From: Anaspis maculata
Lineage: Eukaryota; Arthropoda; Insecta; Coleoptera; Scraptiidae
Reading direction: 5' to 3'
DNA length: 64,000 bases
NCBI GenBank assembly: GCA_949128115.1
Contig: OX421964.1
Span: 20,484,892-20,548,891, forward strand
This document shows positions 31,600 to 44,100 of this stretch, one piece after another. Within the stretch, counting starts at the first letter, position 1, and every line of letters begins with the position of its first letter. The notes under the pieces are model-generated. The model saw only the letters and a list, made by a program, of their open reading frames with translations. It did no database searches and was not told the origin of the DNA. The position numbers and the translations under genes were made by a program.

Positions 31600-34500
31600 A
31601 ACCATCCTGTATACTAAATACTGAATGGTGAGAAAATCTTGTCGCAAAAACTTATGCACACCTTCCAATTTGCGGTTGCTGCTAGATCTTCTTTTCTTAA
31701 AATCTGGTCGTAAAATACTCGTAAGTATTATGATGTTAGTGATTTTGTGTTGTAGGTAGAGAGAAAAAGTCACGAAAATTGTGTTCGTCTAAGCGTTTCT
31801 AGAGAATAATTTTATTGTCTTTTAGATTTTAAATTTGACCACCAGGAAATGTTATTGAGATTTTGCCTGTTTGAGATTTTATTCTTTTTCTAGGTGAGGT
31901 ACATCTCCTTAATACTTTCGACGTCAACTGACCTGTCACATGCATATGACCGGTGTCTGTAACTGAGCAAGAACCAAAGACCTTTCCAAATTTGCGCTTG
32001 TCCTTTTCTATTATGACGTCATGATTTTGCGTAGATTGGGACAACTGTCAGTGTAGTCATCTCATAGTGGAAGTGTCAGAGGCATAGGCAAGCACCGAGC
32101 ATAGAAAGGAAAGACTTGCATAAGTGGTTACTTATTGCTATGTTACCTTGTGCGAAAATAATCTGAAGAAACCTCATGTTTCCATGTACAATTGTACAAT
32201 TTTACGAAATACACCGATGTGGCTTTTTTGAGAGTAGAAGAAACAAAATTCACCTAGGCAAGACACGACCCATTTTGTGCAAGAGACCCCCAGGGCTGTT
32301 CAAACTTTCATCTGGCTTCTCCTTCCTACGAAACCACTCGTCGAAGTTTTTACCCCTGGAACTGTGAGAGTGGCGCAAAGTATTTCTGGTGGCATCATCC
32401 AAAATTGGGAACTGCTGAAGTTTTGATGAACCAGTACTAATCGAATTTGTCTTTTCCGCTTAGTACTTGTCATAAATCAGGGCACTAAAATCCCTTTAAC
32501 TGCGATAATGAAGTGGTGAATCTTTGCAGCTATACTAATTCTACGGATAGATCAACAGTAGTTGTCGAGATACGCATTGGTATTTCCGCCTGTCTTCGCT
32601 TTCACTATTACTTCTTCTGATACTCTGTTTCTCCATCTGGAAGGATTTTCTTCCAGTGTGCACTTCACTGATGATTTCTTCTTCGTTTTTCCGACCAAAA
32701 CAAACAGAGATTTTGAGGACCTGCTCATGACACATGGAATCTGACGTTAACATGACATCATACAACCGCGAAATGTGCGCAATACGCGGAATGCTTTGCG
32801 TAGATTGGGACAACTGTCAAAATCATTCTCTATCCTTTATTTTTGGAAGGGTCAATTACCGTCATTGATCGTATATATTTGACATCGAAACAAACGGTCA
32901 CTCGATATGAAGTAAATATGTTCTCTTCAAATTTCAGTAGGTACCCACCTACTCATATTCATGAAATTATTGTATTGAGTTCAATAATTTAACATCCACA
33001 TATTCAAAATAAAGCCCGCATAGCCCAGTTTTCTTCTCTGCGAGTCGCCTAGATCCGGCTCTGCACTGGAACTAGATTTATATCGCCGCATATTATATGA
33101 TCGTGTTCCATGCGATGCCGATTACAACTTTTATTGTTTGTTTTCGTAGTATAGCACTCCGGCACTCCGGCTATATAATTTTTTCATCCCGCACATTTTG
33201 AATGGAACATTCGAAAAAAATTCCGAAAAAGGAGGTGCGAGCAAGATAATTAAGAACGTTGACTCGCGAAAGGTCCTTGCTGGGAAACAAATGATTTTAT
33301 TGACCTTTAATGATTCAAGAAAGGTGGGTGGCTGTTGTGGCCGAGAACTGAAGAGAAAAAAACTTGGCCATGCCAAGGTCAATGTCAAAATACCTTGCCG
33401 TCGAAAAAAAAAAACAGCGCCGACAACATCCTCGCGCGAAATCCAAAGCGGGTAAGTGATGGACTTCTTGAACGTTTGCGAAAACAAAATTTGATTACAT
33501 CTCAATTGTAAAAGCTCCAACGATGTGAGGAGCATCGGCTTGTAGAAAAATAGGCATCCAATCAATTTGAAAGGTGCACGAATTGGCATCTCTGGCACAC
33601 CACCTGACGATGCCAGCTTGCTTGTCCCTACCACCACCACCACCCAGTTGAAAATGATTTCCAAAGCACAAAGCGAAATTTTTTAAGTCGAATAGTATAG
33701 CTTGTAAATCTCTTCCCCAAAGCTCTGAAATTCTCTCAAAGCTGGTTTTGTGCAGTGTTGTTGTTTAGCTGCATAGCTTTAGACGGAGATGCACTTATGC
33801 TCTCTCGCACATCAGCGCACACCTTTGCCACCCTCTCCCACCCCCCTTGTATAGGTGACGTCACGGCACCACCGCACCACCTTTACACCACTACCAAAGC
33901 GCCACGAGAAACCTGTTGCTCTATTAAATTATACAACGGGGCTCCGAAAAATACATAACTCGATGTATAGGTATATACAATATTGTATATCTCTGTCTTT
34001 CTCTCCGCCGCATCCATATCGTGACGTGGCCGGGGCTTGATTAATAACGTTGCCCTTTTTAACGAGATTTTGTTCGACTTTTCCAAGCTCTCGCTATACG
34101 GCTCGGTGTATATGGGATACCTATACAGGATTTCTGCTGACAAAAGAGCTTTGGCACTCTGGTAACGTATCACTAATGCGCCAGTAATGGCCGCAGTGTC
34201 AAAGTGGAATTATATTAATGACGTTTTTACTGATGATGGCGGCGGTGCGTGCAGAAATTCCAAAAGGTTACGACGACAGATGGGGAAGAAAACGCATGCC
34301 TTCGGAATTCTTCAAATCATTTCAACTTCTGGAATAAATCCGAGCTAACAGATCAAGAGCTGCTGGCTAGGCCCTATGTGAAACTGGAATTCGGTGTAAA
34401 TGGTAGGTTACCTATCAGGATAAGTTACGTAAAAAAGAAATTATGAAGATAATAAATCAGTAAATGCTTCAAAGACTATGAATATTGTTCCGAATTTACG

Positions 34501-34626
34501 TTGGTTACTTGAATAATATTTTATTACTTCAGAATTTTATTATACAAATTATGAAACTACAAAAATAATTTACAGAGAATAAGTAGTGTATAAATGAGAA
34601 TAAATGAGAATTAATTGTATAAATGC
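31600..34626. other. Unassigned sequence, no gene recognised
   Basis: GCGTAGATTGGGACAACTGTCA occurs at 32028 and 32796 in the same orientation, a small direct repeat. The longest ORF (177 codons, minus, 33131-33664) overlaps plus-strand ORFs and shows no domain pattern. GC-rich patches at 33420 and 33840-34040 hold nothing recognised. Confidence 0.4.
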
Positions 34627-34833
34627 TTAATTTAAATAAATCCCTGCCCCGTCTTCAGTTCCCACCCCACGAATAGTTTTTCTGGTGCCACGTAGCCTCA
34701 TGCTGATCGCCCGTATTAGGCTAAATTGAATTCGCACCTTGACCCAGCACAAAATTGAAGAATAGGCCCTGTCCCATTTCTCCGCCATTGTCGAGGCCAG
34801 CCTTTTTAGGAAAACTATGAATTCTTTGTGCAA
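34627..34833 (-). pseudogene. C-terminal fragment of a retroelement reverse-transcriptase protein
   Basis: The 68-codon frame contains E-F-I-V-F-L-K-R-L-A, then A-E-K-W-D-R-A-Y-S-S-I-L-C-W-V, then R-I-Q-F-S-L-I-R-A-I-S-M-R-L-R-G-T-R. This pattern is a frequent C-terminal tail of multicopy reverse-transcriptase ORFs in invertebrates. Nothing upstream on the same strand (34834-35440) gives the polymerase motifs, so it is a short remnant. Clade is not resolved. Confidence 0.5.
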
Positions 34834-35489
34834 CGCTCCTTCGCACGAGCATATCAGGGGAGTGAAGGAAGCTCTTACATCTTCAGCAGCTCTGTCGTAC
34901 TTGAGGTGTTTTTGGCTGGCATGTTGATTGGAGATGGCCTAATTGGAATAATAATTGAGAGGCAAATATTTGAACAGACACTATTTATTACTGCTTACTA
35001 CCAGTGTACAATAATCACATGAATCGTCACACTCAGATATCTTTCTATCAACTTTCTGATGTGCTCACTGGTGGCTGTGCACTCAAATCTGGCTCTCCCT
35101 GGGCCATGCCGTACCTTATTATACCCGTGCGTTGTACTCGAGAATATTCCAGGCGTCTTCCGGGAACGAATCAAAGGTTGTTGTCGCTTCCATTGTCCTT
35201 TGGTATATTACAGCCAGTTCAATGGCGAGGACTGTAAAAAAATCCATTGGATTCGTGAAGCTCTCGATACACGGCTCCTCCGCCAATTATGCCGATGTGT
35301 CTTATTCGATCATCTTAATCACCAGCGAGCTTTCGGGACAATATCATCACTGTTTTCATGGAGAATTGAAATCGATTTGAAAACGGTATCGGGATTGAGA
35401 ACTGCAACAGCATCGCCTAAGGATCAACTCTGAGCTCAGAGAGATACTTACTGAGACCGATGTTGTGGGTGTAGCCCATAAAGTAGTTC
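34834..35489. other. Unassigned sequence
   Basis: Overlapping plus-strand ORFs (largest 124 codons, 35059-35433) in three frames and no recognised domain on either strand. Confidence 0.35.
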
Positions 35490-35760
35490 TCCGTTAAACC
35501 GGACACGTTGTAAGAATGGGTGGTGAACGGATTGTGAAGAGAATCGTAGACGGAACATTAGAGGGAACAAGAAGCAAGGGGAGACCGAGAATCCGTTGGA
35601 TGGAGGAATGGAGGCGGTGGAGGATCGCGTGAAGTTGTTGAAGATTCAGGGGGATTGGAGGCGGTTGGCGAAGGAGAGGTCCGTCTGGAAAGAGCTCGTT
35701 GAGGAGGCTGTAACTCTTACTGGGTGGTGATAGTGAATGAATGGATGAATGTGAATATCT
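35490..35760 (+). pseudogene. LINE ORF2 C-terminal tail with short tandem 3' end
   Basis: The frame reads G-H-V-V-R-M-G-G-E-R-I-V-K-R-I, then E-G-T-R-S-K-G-R-P-R-I-R-W-M. After a one-base shift it continues as E-A-V-E-D-R-V-K-L-L, then D-W-R-R-L-A-K-E-R-S-V-W-K. A GHV.RM...GRPR..W...DR..W series is the usual carboxy end of RTE/CR1-like LINE proteins. After the stop comes (TGAATGGA)-like repetition at about 35737-35753, a typical LINE 3' end. Confidence 0.65.
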
Positions 35761-36444
35761 CAGAACGGTTTTGGACTTTTGATCGTATTTGGTTTTGATG
35801 CAAAGAATTATTGAGAATTAAGCAGTAACATAAGCTGTATTTTGGACTATCCTGGATCATTCAACATGTAATGCCATGCTTGATTTGCCATAATCCCAAA
35901 AAGAAGTCCAGATCTTCACCACTTCTGAGGGCCAGTGGGATCAAATTGTTCCATGGCACATTTGATACAGCTATTGTGTACGTTCCTGTTAAGTTTCAAG
36001 AATGAGCAAGACCTCTGGCAGAGTCTGCACAAAAAAAAAACAAAAATCACAAAACAAGAACTCTTTGGAAAAACAAGATACCATCAAAAATTCCAAAACC
36101 ATTTCGACATATTGATGTACGCTTTTTAAAAATGTGACCAAAAAAATTCTCGGACTTGTTTTCTTGAAACGGCATCTTGCTATAGTCAGGTAATTTTTGT
36201 ACTCCTTCCATTGTCACTCTGTATATTTTATATAAGATCGACAATCCGGTGATCTAAGATATTGCCTTGTAGTCAAAAAATCATTCTATCACGTGCAACA
36301 ATCGGCAACATTTTCCACAATCGGACAATTTTTTCTCCAGATATCTTCATTTTAACCGAGGCAAAATTTTGGAGTGGTCCACTTCAATTTTGACCCAGTT
36401 TAACATTTAAAGTGAAATGACAGTCAGTCATTCATGCCAATTCT

Positions 36445-36720
36445 GTATCTCGTAACAAGCTCGTTAAGTATGTGCATGCTATCTTTGTCTGTATCTATGA
36501 ATCCCCTATATAGACAATACAAATAGAAAAGACACATGTCGTCACGGATTTTTACGGTTGCGTAGGAACCAGGTGAGTCCATCATTCAAAAAAAGGTTGG
36601 CTGATTTTTGATGCCCCAATATCCGTGACGACGGTGGTGATAACATATAGTCTTCTCTATTTGTATTGTCTATACCTCTCCTTCTGTCTATCTACGTAAC
36701 GAGTCGTTACCAAGATGCAG
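36445..36720. mobile_element. MITE with about 110-bp imperfect arms
   Basis: TTCTGTATCTCGTAACAAGCTCGTTA through TAGACAATACAAATAGAAAAG and GTCACGGAT is mirrored by ATCCGTGAC, CTCTATTTGTATTGTCTATA and CGTAACGAGTCGTTACCAAGATGCAGAA. No coding content. Confidence 0.65.
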
Positions 36721-37013
36721 AATAGCCCTTATTGTTTGTTTATAGACGACTCAAAATTCAAGTGCGATTTTTGTAAAAAGTGGGTCAGCTTTACTTGGAG
36801 AATTGCATGGTAGACTAGGAGCCGTATGGGAGAGGATCTATGGCAGTTTGAGGAGCCGTTTACACAGGAGGAAGAACTGAGCTGATAGCACTTCCTAACG
36901 AAACTGTATAGCGTTTTCCAACGAAGCTGTAGTTGCCGACAGATACTCGAATCCAATTTTGAGACTCATTGTTTTATATCTCTCGCCACTCAAGAAGAAC
37001 ACACTTGTATTCA

Positions 37014-37255
37014 CATGAACGGAACGCCGGACCACACCGGTCGCGGATTGTGAATGATTTTTTTCGAGGAGGAAAGCATCACAAGGATGTTATGGCCCGC
37101 GCGAAGCCCAGACTTGAATCCCAAAGAACACGTTTGGGATGATTTAGGAAGGCACATTCGCAAACGTGTTTTACAGCCAAACAATTTGCAAGACTTGGGC
37201 TGATACAGTGGCCGAGGAATGGACTTTTGCCGCTGATTCATCAGACAATAATTGA
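37014..37255 (+). pseudogene. Tc1-type transposase C-terminal remnant
   Basis: The plus strand gives G-P-H-R-S-R-I-V-N-D-F-F, then after a one-base shift in a T-run E-E-E-S-I-T-R-M-L-W-P-A-R-S-P-D-L-N-P-K-E-H-V-W-D-D-L-G-R-H. The W-P-A-x-S-P-D-L-N-P-x-E-x-x-W block is the last catalytic motif of Tc1/mariner DDE transposases, with the glutamate at NPKE. The frame stops soon after QDLG. Upstream catalytic motifs are gone. No flanking inverted repeats were identified. Confidence 0.8.
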
Positions 37256-38342
37256 CTTTACTCATTGGCCGTAAGCCAATAATTGACAGTAAGAAGAAGA
37301 CCAACATAATATAATATCGAATTTTTTGTTGAATAATTTCAACATTTTTGTATAAAAACCCTGTGTAGAACGAGTGGTATTTCTTGCACAAGAGATAAGT
37401 CTTCATAAAAACGACTGGAAGTCTGAACCAGTTAAGCTAGCCTAACCAGTTGAAAAAGGAGTTCAAGCGAATAAATGGAGCCATTTCACAGTGGTTTTTG
37501 AAGAGCTTCCAAGGTTCAAGATTCGTCGGAAAAGCTGGGGATATTTGGTTGGTATCGCTGCTTTTCCTGACGCTTCCACTGCTGATAAGTGATGATAGTT
37601 TTTATTGTGTGCTGTTTTTTTTGCTTGGTCGAATATTTTACGAATCTGCCATAGCTTACATTTGCAATTTGTCGTGTCTGGAGTACAGTTGAATCAACTC
37701 TGGCTGGACTATCTGGACATAAGTTGAATTTGTGCTTTTATTCCACGTTCGAATTTCTCAATAGAGCATCTGAGTTCCTACACCAACACGCTTGTCCGCA
37801 TCGTGCTGGAAAGGGGTACTGTGGGGAAGTCGCTCATCAGCAGTGAAAGCATGAGAAAAAGCATCGAAAACAATAAAAAATTCCAGCTTTTCCAACGAAT
37901 TTTGAATCTTCCAATTGACGTCGATGCGTTTACAGTTCTAATTTGACTTTGCACGCCAGATTGGCACATGAGCTTTGATTGTTCGCTATCAGGAACCGCC
38001 AACAGTTCCTCCAGTTAGCGGGTCACATACTCTTGTTGCTCGCGCCCTATAGTTGTATCAAATACGGGGTGTCTCAGCTAAAACAATCCAGCGCAATTTG
38101 CTCAGAAAATATCAAGGCAACAAGAAAAAAATTTCAATTGGAGGGGAAGCCTGATCTTTTAGCTTTCTTTTGAGGGGGTCGATGCTTGTAGGTGCTCTAG
38201 TTTCCAAGAAAATGCAATTTGAGTCGGGCGAGTCACAAGAATTCGAAAATGCATGACCGACAAAACAAAATACTTCAGATGAAAAAAAATCCCCTTTCTC
38301 CGGGCCTTCCATTGATGTGTCGCCAATGTCTGTACCTGGCCC
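37256..38342. other. Unassigned sequence
   Basis: No gene or fold recognised. GATACGGGGTGTCTCAGC near 38062 resembles the terminal boxes of other elements. Confidence 0.35.
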
Positions 38343-38536
38343 AATAAAACAGAAATTCTGCCTCAAAGTCCAGTAAACACAATAATCGGAATCCGTGACG
38401 TCACCGATCACACACTTGTTGATTTTAACACCAGCCGTTACTAGAACTTTTTCTCAAGTGAATATCAACAAGTGTGTGATTTTTGGTTTGGTTGGTGTGT
38501 TTGCTGGACTTTGAGGCAGAATTTCTGGCTTATTAT
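38343..38536. repeat. Inverted repeat of about 85-bp arms
   Basis: CAGAAATTCTGCCTCAAAGTCCAG and CACACACTTGTTGAT on the left are mirrored by ATCAACAAGTGTGTG and CTGGACTTTGAGGCAGAATTTCTG on the right. It directly adjoins the pentameric array that starts at 38538. Confidence 0.7.
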
Positions 38537-38537
38537 T

Positions 38538-39556
38538 ATTCAGAATTATTTCTGAATTCCACAACATTTCATAATGTTCCGATTTGTTCTGGAATATTTT
38601 TGAACAGTCTGAACATTTGTCCAAAACATTCGATAGTATTCGAGAGTATTCCGCAACATTCCAGAATGTTCCGGTATGTTCTGTAATGTTCAGGAGAAGT
38701 CTGAAACGTTCGGACAAATCCCGAAACGTTCCAGATTATTGTGTAACATACGAGATCATCCCACAGCATTCCAGAATGCTCTGGTATGTTCTGGAATGTT
38801 CGGGAAGTCTTGAACATTTGAAAACATCCCGGAACATTCGAGATCATCCTACAGCATTTCAGAATGTTCCGGTAGAATGTTCGGGAATACTCTGGAACGT
38901 TCGGAAACATTACGGAACTTTCCAGATTATTTGTGTAACATTCGAAATCATTCCACAGCACTCCAGAATGCTGCGGTATGCTCTGGAATGTTCGGGAATA
39001 ATCTGGATCGTTCGAAAACATCAAGGAACATTCCAGATCATTGTGGAACATTCGAGAGCATTTCACAACATCTCAGAATGTTCCGACATGTTCTGGAATA
39101 TATGGGAACAGTCAACATTCGTCCGGAACATTCGAGAGTATTCGAGATTATTCCAAAACATTCCAAAATGTTTCGGTATGTTCTGGAATGTTCAGGAATA
39201 GTCTTGAACGTTCGGAAAAATCCCGAAACGTTCCAGATCATTGTGTAACATACGAGATTATTCCACGGCATTCCAGAATGCTCTCGTATGTTCTGGAATG
39301 TTCGGGAATAGTCTGGAACATTCAAAAACATCCCAGAACATTCAAGATCATTCCACAGCTTTTCAGAATGTTCTGGAATGTTCGAGAAGTTTTGCCCCTA
39401 GAAATTTCTGGGACAGTCCAGAACATTCAAGAGCATTCGAGATAATTTCACAACATCTCAGAATGTGCCGGTATGTTCTGGAATATTCGGGAATAGTCTG
39501 GAACGTTCGGAAACATCATGGAACATTCAAGATAATTGTGGAACCTTCGAAATGGC
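38538..39556. repeat. Heat-shock-element-like pentamer array (nGAAn/nTTCn)
   Basis: About 1 kb of near-continuous alternation of GAA-type and TTC-type triplets, each separated by two bases, so the sequence repeats on a 5-bp (strictly 10-bp) lattice. An example is TTCtgGAAtgTTCggGAA near 38789-38806. Separators are mostly CA, TG, CG and AT. Higher-order spacing of the landmark GGTATGTTCTGG is about 110, 192, 110, 90 and 110 bases, all near multiples of ten. At least three inverted nGAAn pentamers make a canonical heat-shock element, and many such trimers are present. Because the period is not a multiple of three, frames on both strands stay open; the long ORFs here (up to 205 codons) are artefacts. 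Confidence 0.85.
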
Positions 39557-39778
39557 CCCAATACCCTCTTACACATAAACGTATTCACGTGAAACTTGCA
39601 GCTGTATCTAGATACAGCAGCGAGGGCACTCTTCTTTGAAATATGGAGGATCAAAAGGTGGTCCTTTGACCTCTTCTATTATCGTTATTTCAAAAAATTT
39701 CAGTCAACTTTTTTCATCAGACCAAAGAGATGATTTTTTGAATCTGCGTGAATGTGTTTTGTAATTTCGTTTAGTGTA

Positions 39779-41193
39779 CAGGGTGAGTCATAAATCTTGA
39801 AAATCTACTTTTCGTGAAAAATGCCCGTGACAAGAGGTCATAAAACTGATGTCGAGCAACAAATAACACAAATAGTTCCCATATACAGGGTGGTCCAGGT
39901 TTTAGTCGACAAACTTTGCAGGCTGATAGAGGATGGAAAAAGAAGTCGACTCACCCCAAAAAGTACATATCTAAAATGCATATTAAAAAAGTTACAGGCC
40001 TTCAAAGTTGCAGAAAAAAAATTGTTTTTTTCTTGATAACTTTTGAACAGCTTGACCGCTGTCGCTCAAATTTTACACATATGGGTAACAAACACGTCTC
40101 CAGTGATTTCTTGAAAAAAATTCTGACGGAATGACGCAGTGCCGTAGATATGGGGGGTACTAACCCTCTTACCCCGCTACTTTCTACGCCACTGAATATT
40201 TTGGAAAACCGTTAAAAGTATTGAATTCGGAGTTCAATTCTGAAGAGAAAATTGGCGTGTTATTGCTACATTTGGAGCAGCGGTTTCGGAGATATTTGTG
40301 TTTAAAGGTTCAAAAACACCGAATTATGCAAATGTTTCAAAATTCGAGCAAGCTTTGATCCATCAACTTTCAACTTTTTTTTCAATTTAAAGTTTATTGA
40401 TCCAAAATTTAGCTCGAGAAATTGAAAATTGGTTGTGAAAACTCATAATTTAAGCAACAATTAAATATTCAATAGGTAGGTACCTATTCACTCACTGATA
40501 GTTGGGAAGTTTAGTAAGAACAAGAACCAGGGGCCCTTTGTTTCTTATTGGTCACGTTACTGAAATTATGAATTCTCACAACCAATTTTCGATTTTTCAT
40601 GAGCTAAACTATGGATCAATAAACTTTAAATTGAGAAAAAAGTTGAAAGTTATTTGATCAAAGCTTGCTCGAATTTTGAAACATTTGCGTAATTCGGTGT
40701 TTTTGAACCTTTAAACACAAATATCTCCGAAACCGCTGCTCCAAATGTAGCAATAACACGCCAATTTTCTCTTCAGAATTGAACGCCAAATTCAATACTT
40801 TTAACGGTTTTCCAAAATATCCAGTGGCGTAGAAGGTGTAGGGGTAAGAGGGTTAGTACCCCGCCATATCTACAACACTGCGTCATTCTGACAAAAAAAA
40901 ATCAAGAAATCACTGGAGACGTGTTTGTTAACCATATGTGCAAAATTTGAGCGACATCGGTCAAGCTGTTCAAAAGTGATCAAGAAAAAAACAATTTTTT
41001 TCTGCAACTTTGAAGGCCTGTAACTTTTTTAATATGCATTTTAGATGTGTACTTTTTGGGGTGAGTCTACTTCTCTTTTCATCCTCTATCAGCCTGCAAA
41101 GTTTGTCGACTAAAACCTGGACCACCTGTATATGACATTTTTTGCATGCATTTTTGAAGAAAACTGGATTTTCAGGATTTACTATTCACCCTG
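39779..41193. mobile_element. Outer foldback element, TA-flanked, termini CAGGGTGA
   Basis: CAGGGTGAGTCATAAATCTTG at 39779 is mirrored by CAGGATTTACTATTCACCCTG ending at 41193, with TA on both sides (39777-39778, 41194-41195). The outermost about 115 bases on the left and 65 on the right form its own arms. The inner part is a second inverted-repeat element. Confidence 0.65.
39896..41128. mobile_element. Inner foldback element, termini CAGGGTGGTCCAGG
   Basis: CAGGGTGGTCCAGGTTTTAG at 39896 and CTAAAACCTGGACCACCTG ending at 41128 bound well-conserved arms of about 570 bases around a loop near 40460-40560, with TA outside both ends. The arms contain CTGTAACTTTTTTAATATGCATTTTAGAT-like sequence and GATATTTGTGTTTAAAGGTTC in both orientations. 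The terminal 12 bases match those of 1937-3418 except for one base. Confidence 0.8.
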
Positions 41194-41195
41194 TA

Positions 41196-44100
41196 GTAGA
41201 TGGAAATACAAAATACATTTGAAGGTTCAAGAACATTGCTTTTAGGTCTGTTGAAAAGAGTTTACTAAAAATCTTTCAAAACAACGAAATGAGAGGGAGC
41301 CGAAGGAGCACTTTTTGACCTTCCATACTTGCAAAACTAGAAACGCTTGCATTTTTCCCAATATTTCTCTGATACCTACTTTTGAAGCATTTCCCCAACT
41401 GCTGTTCAATTTTCTACCCCAAGTTGGCAAACACCCTGTATTACTATTGACGATAATGCGTGGGAAATTTTTGGCTGAGTTTCGAAACAGAACAGAAGTA
41501 ATAAAAACCGGGATCGCCAACCAAATTTGCGGAAAATGTAAACAAGGATGTCGGAATATATTATCAGAGAACAAAAAATGTCGACGTATGACGCATAAAA
41601 AATCCGCGACTAAAACCAGCCTGTCTAGTTCGTCACATAAAGCTGTTACTTTGTACGTTTCGCAAAGTGAAAATAAATACATGATATCTACGTGCGGCCA
41701 ATAATAAAAAACTAGTGATCGTATGAAAAATTTGAATTTTATGAGGCTTGCCTCTTGATCGTGCATTGAGATCTCCACGAAAAGTTGATTGTTTTTACTA
41801 GAGAAGCACTCATTACAGGCAAAAACTAAAATAATTTTGAAGTACAGGATTTAGCATTAAGTACTGATCGCTTCAATTTTCTCATGGGAAATTGACTTGA
41901 GCAACGAAATTGGAAAATGCATCTTCATATTTAGGTAGTCAAAAGTTGCCATCTTTCATGCCGCAATAATTGTGTTGCGCAAATATATCACCCATCCGCG
42001 GGCAATAAATTCGTGAATCCGCCAGATACAATTTTACATTACCAGCACTTTGTGATGTGTGTAAAGAGAATTTATTGTCATGTTGTTTTCTAACTCGTCA
42101 AAACAGCTAGGTTTATTGACACTCATTAGGCTTTGAAGTAGCCACAGGGAAAGAAATCTGGAGCTGCAATAAGGAGATGTTGGAGGCTAAATAAGGGTGC
42201 TATTAGTTAAAATCAAGTCTCACAATTTTTGGACTAGAGCTGTTTTATACGGGTGGAGCTTCAGGTTACGCGTTGACTTCGAAACTGGCGCCAAAAATCC
42301 ATTTAAAACCCCCCTTGGATAAAAAACCACTATTTTGAAATAATTTTCTGACCACGTTTTCCAGTGATTTACCAGCTGACAATGCACCTAGTAAAATTTG
42401 CCAAGCCTTCTTTATGTGGAAGAAAATCGAGATGATTTTGGTGCTTCCTTGTGTAAAAAAATAAAATGGTCAGTACTTTTTGCCGGACCCTGTACTTATG
42501 CCTCATCAATAAATCTTATAGATAAGTATTATTTGTTTGAGGTGTGAAGTAGGTAAATCTGTAAGCGTGGGTGTAAGTGCAGAAGCTGACGATTCTTTTC
42601 TCACTTTCAAGTAGGTAGCAACGATTCGTTTTTCCGGAAGGATCAAAGTCAAAGACGAACCTCAGGTAGCGCACCTCCGGCCTGCAGTATAGCTCATAGG
42701 TGCGTGTACGAAAGTAATAATTTGACTTGCTGCCTGCTGCCTACATAATGGCAAGCTATAATGCTTACTTTAATCGCAAGTCAACACAGTCTTTGTCCTG
42801 AAATTTACAACGCATACAGGTATACCTATACATACAAGCTAGGTATACGAATCCTAATCGCACCTCAAAGTGTTACACTTTTGATGGGGGCCTCATCTCC
42901 TGAGACAAAGAATCGGCGCCAAGAACAACGCGAAATTAGAGACGTAAACTTGTGGTCAACCGCATAAATGGTCGTGATTTTTTTGGCTGCAGGAAATTCG
43001 ATGTGTTCGGAAAAAAAAACATCCATCACCGTCACCACCTGCCGGTCAAGAAAGCACGCCAATACAATCATAAGATCAAAGGCGCAAAACTTTTCCTTAT
43101 TCGGAGTCTGGACTAACTATACATCAGAGGAAGAGCTAATGAAACAAAGCTTGTATACGTTCTTATGTACCATCAGTTCCCAACAATTCCGTATAGGACA
43201 AATAAGGGGACAAGAAGAGAACAATAAAATCGGGGATGAAACTACTCTGGCGCTCTGAAGCGAAATTAAAAATAGCTGCAGGAACAGATAATTACCTCTT
43301 GCAATGGATGGCGGAAGCTTATTGTTTTATTCCTGTAGTCATTCTGGAAATAAATGATTTCAATTAGTATAGGTTAAGTAGGTACATGCACTTACCTGAT
43401 TCCTGCATCAAGTAAGTGAATAAATGATTGAGAATAATCGCAAAGGAGTAGAAACTGAAGTTGGAGCTTTGAGAGAGATTAATATGCTAGAATTGCTGGA
43501 GAAAAACTCACTGGAAATATACTTATTTACAATAAGAACAAAAATATTCACTAGTTTTGAGATTTTCTTATGAACTCGACTATATATTTTTTTGAGAACG
43601 TCTGTTTCACTGTTTTGTTTGCTAAGGTTCGAGGCTCCAGGTAACTTTTCGCGGATAATTAGGAAGTTAGGATGTTCCACTTTTCAAAATGCGCAAGTTA
43701 TGGCTCGCAAGGTAAGTGAAATCTACCGTTGAGGTTTCTGTCGACAGCTTCAAGGACTTACTAAGAACTGACCATTAAAACATTTTCAGAATCTAAAAAA
43801 AATCAAATTTTAAAAAAATAATTTTTGGATGTAGAAAGTCTTTTCATGATGACTTTATAGTTCCCCCTGTAGCTTTCGGAAGAGACTTAAATGGTGAATT
43901 TCTGTCGAGGAATAAGCCCGCTGGAGGTTATTCCGCAAGCTCTTATTACACCAATCCAGCTCTTCCAAACACCAAATCAACCAAAAACTTGGGTCGAGTT
44001 TTTCGGTCTCGCCTGAGCTTCAATTCAGATTTGTCGCTATGAAAACATTTGTTGTAACAATCAAATCCATTACAACAAAACCGAGTTGGGAGTTGAACCA

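Noticed and set aside
33131..33664. 177-codon minus-strand ORF
   Set aside because: Hydrophobic runs come from homopolymers; plus strand is also open; no recognisable protein.
38454..39654. ORFs of up to 205 codons in several frames on both strands
   Set aside because: A 10-bp repeat without stop-forming triplets keeps all frames open; peptides are repeats of F-R-N-V-P-E-type units without domain features.
41242..41778. 178-codon minus-strand ORF
   Set aside because: Overlapped by a 129-codon ORF on the other strand and includes a CACCCTGTA repeat box; no domain seen.
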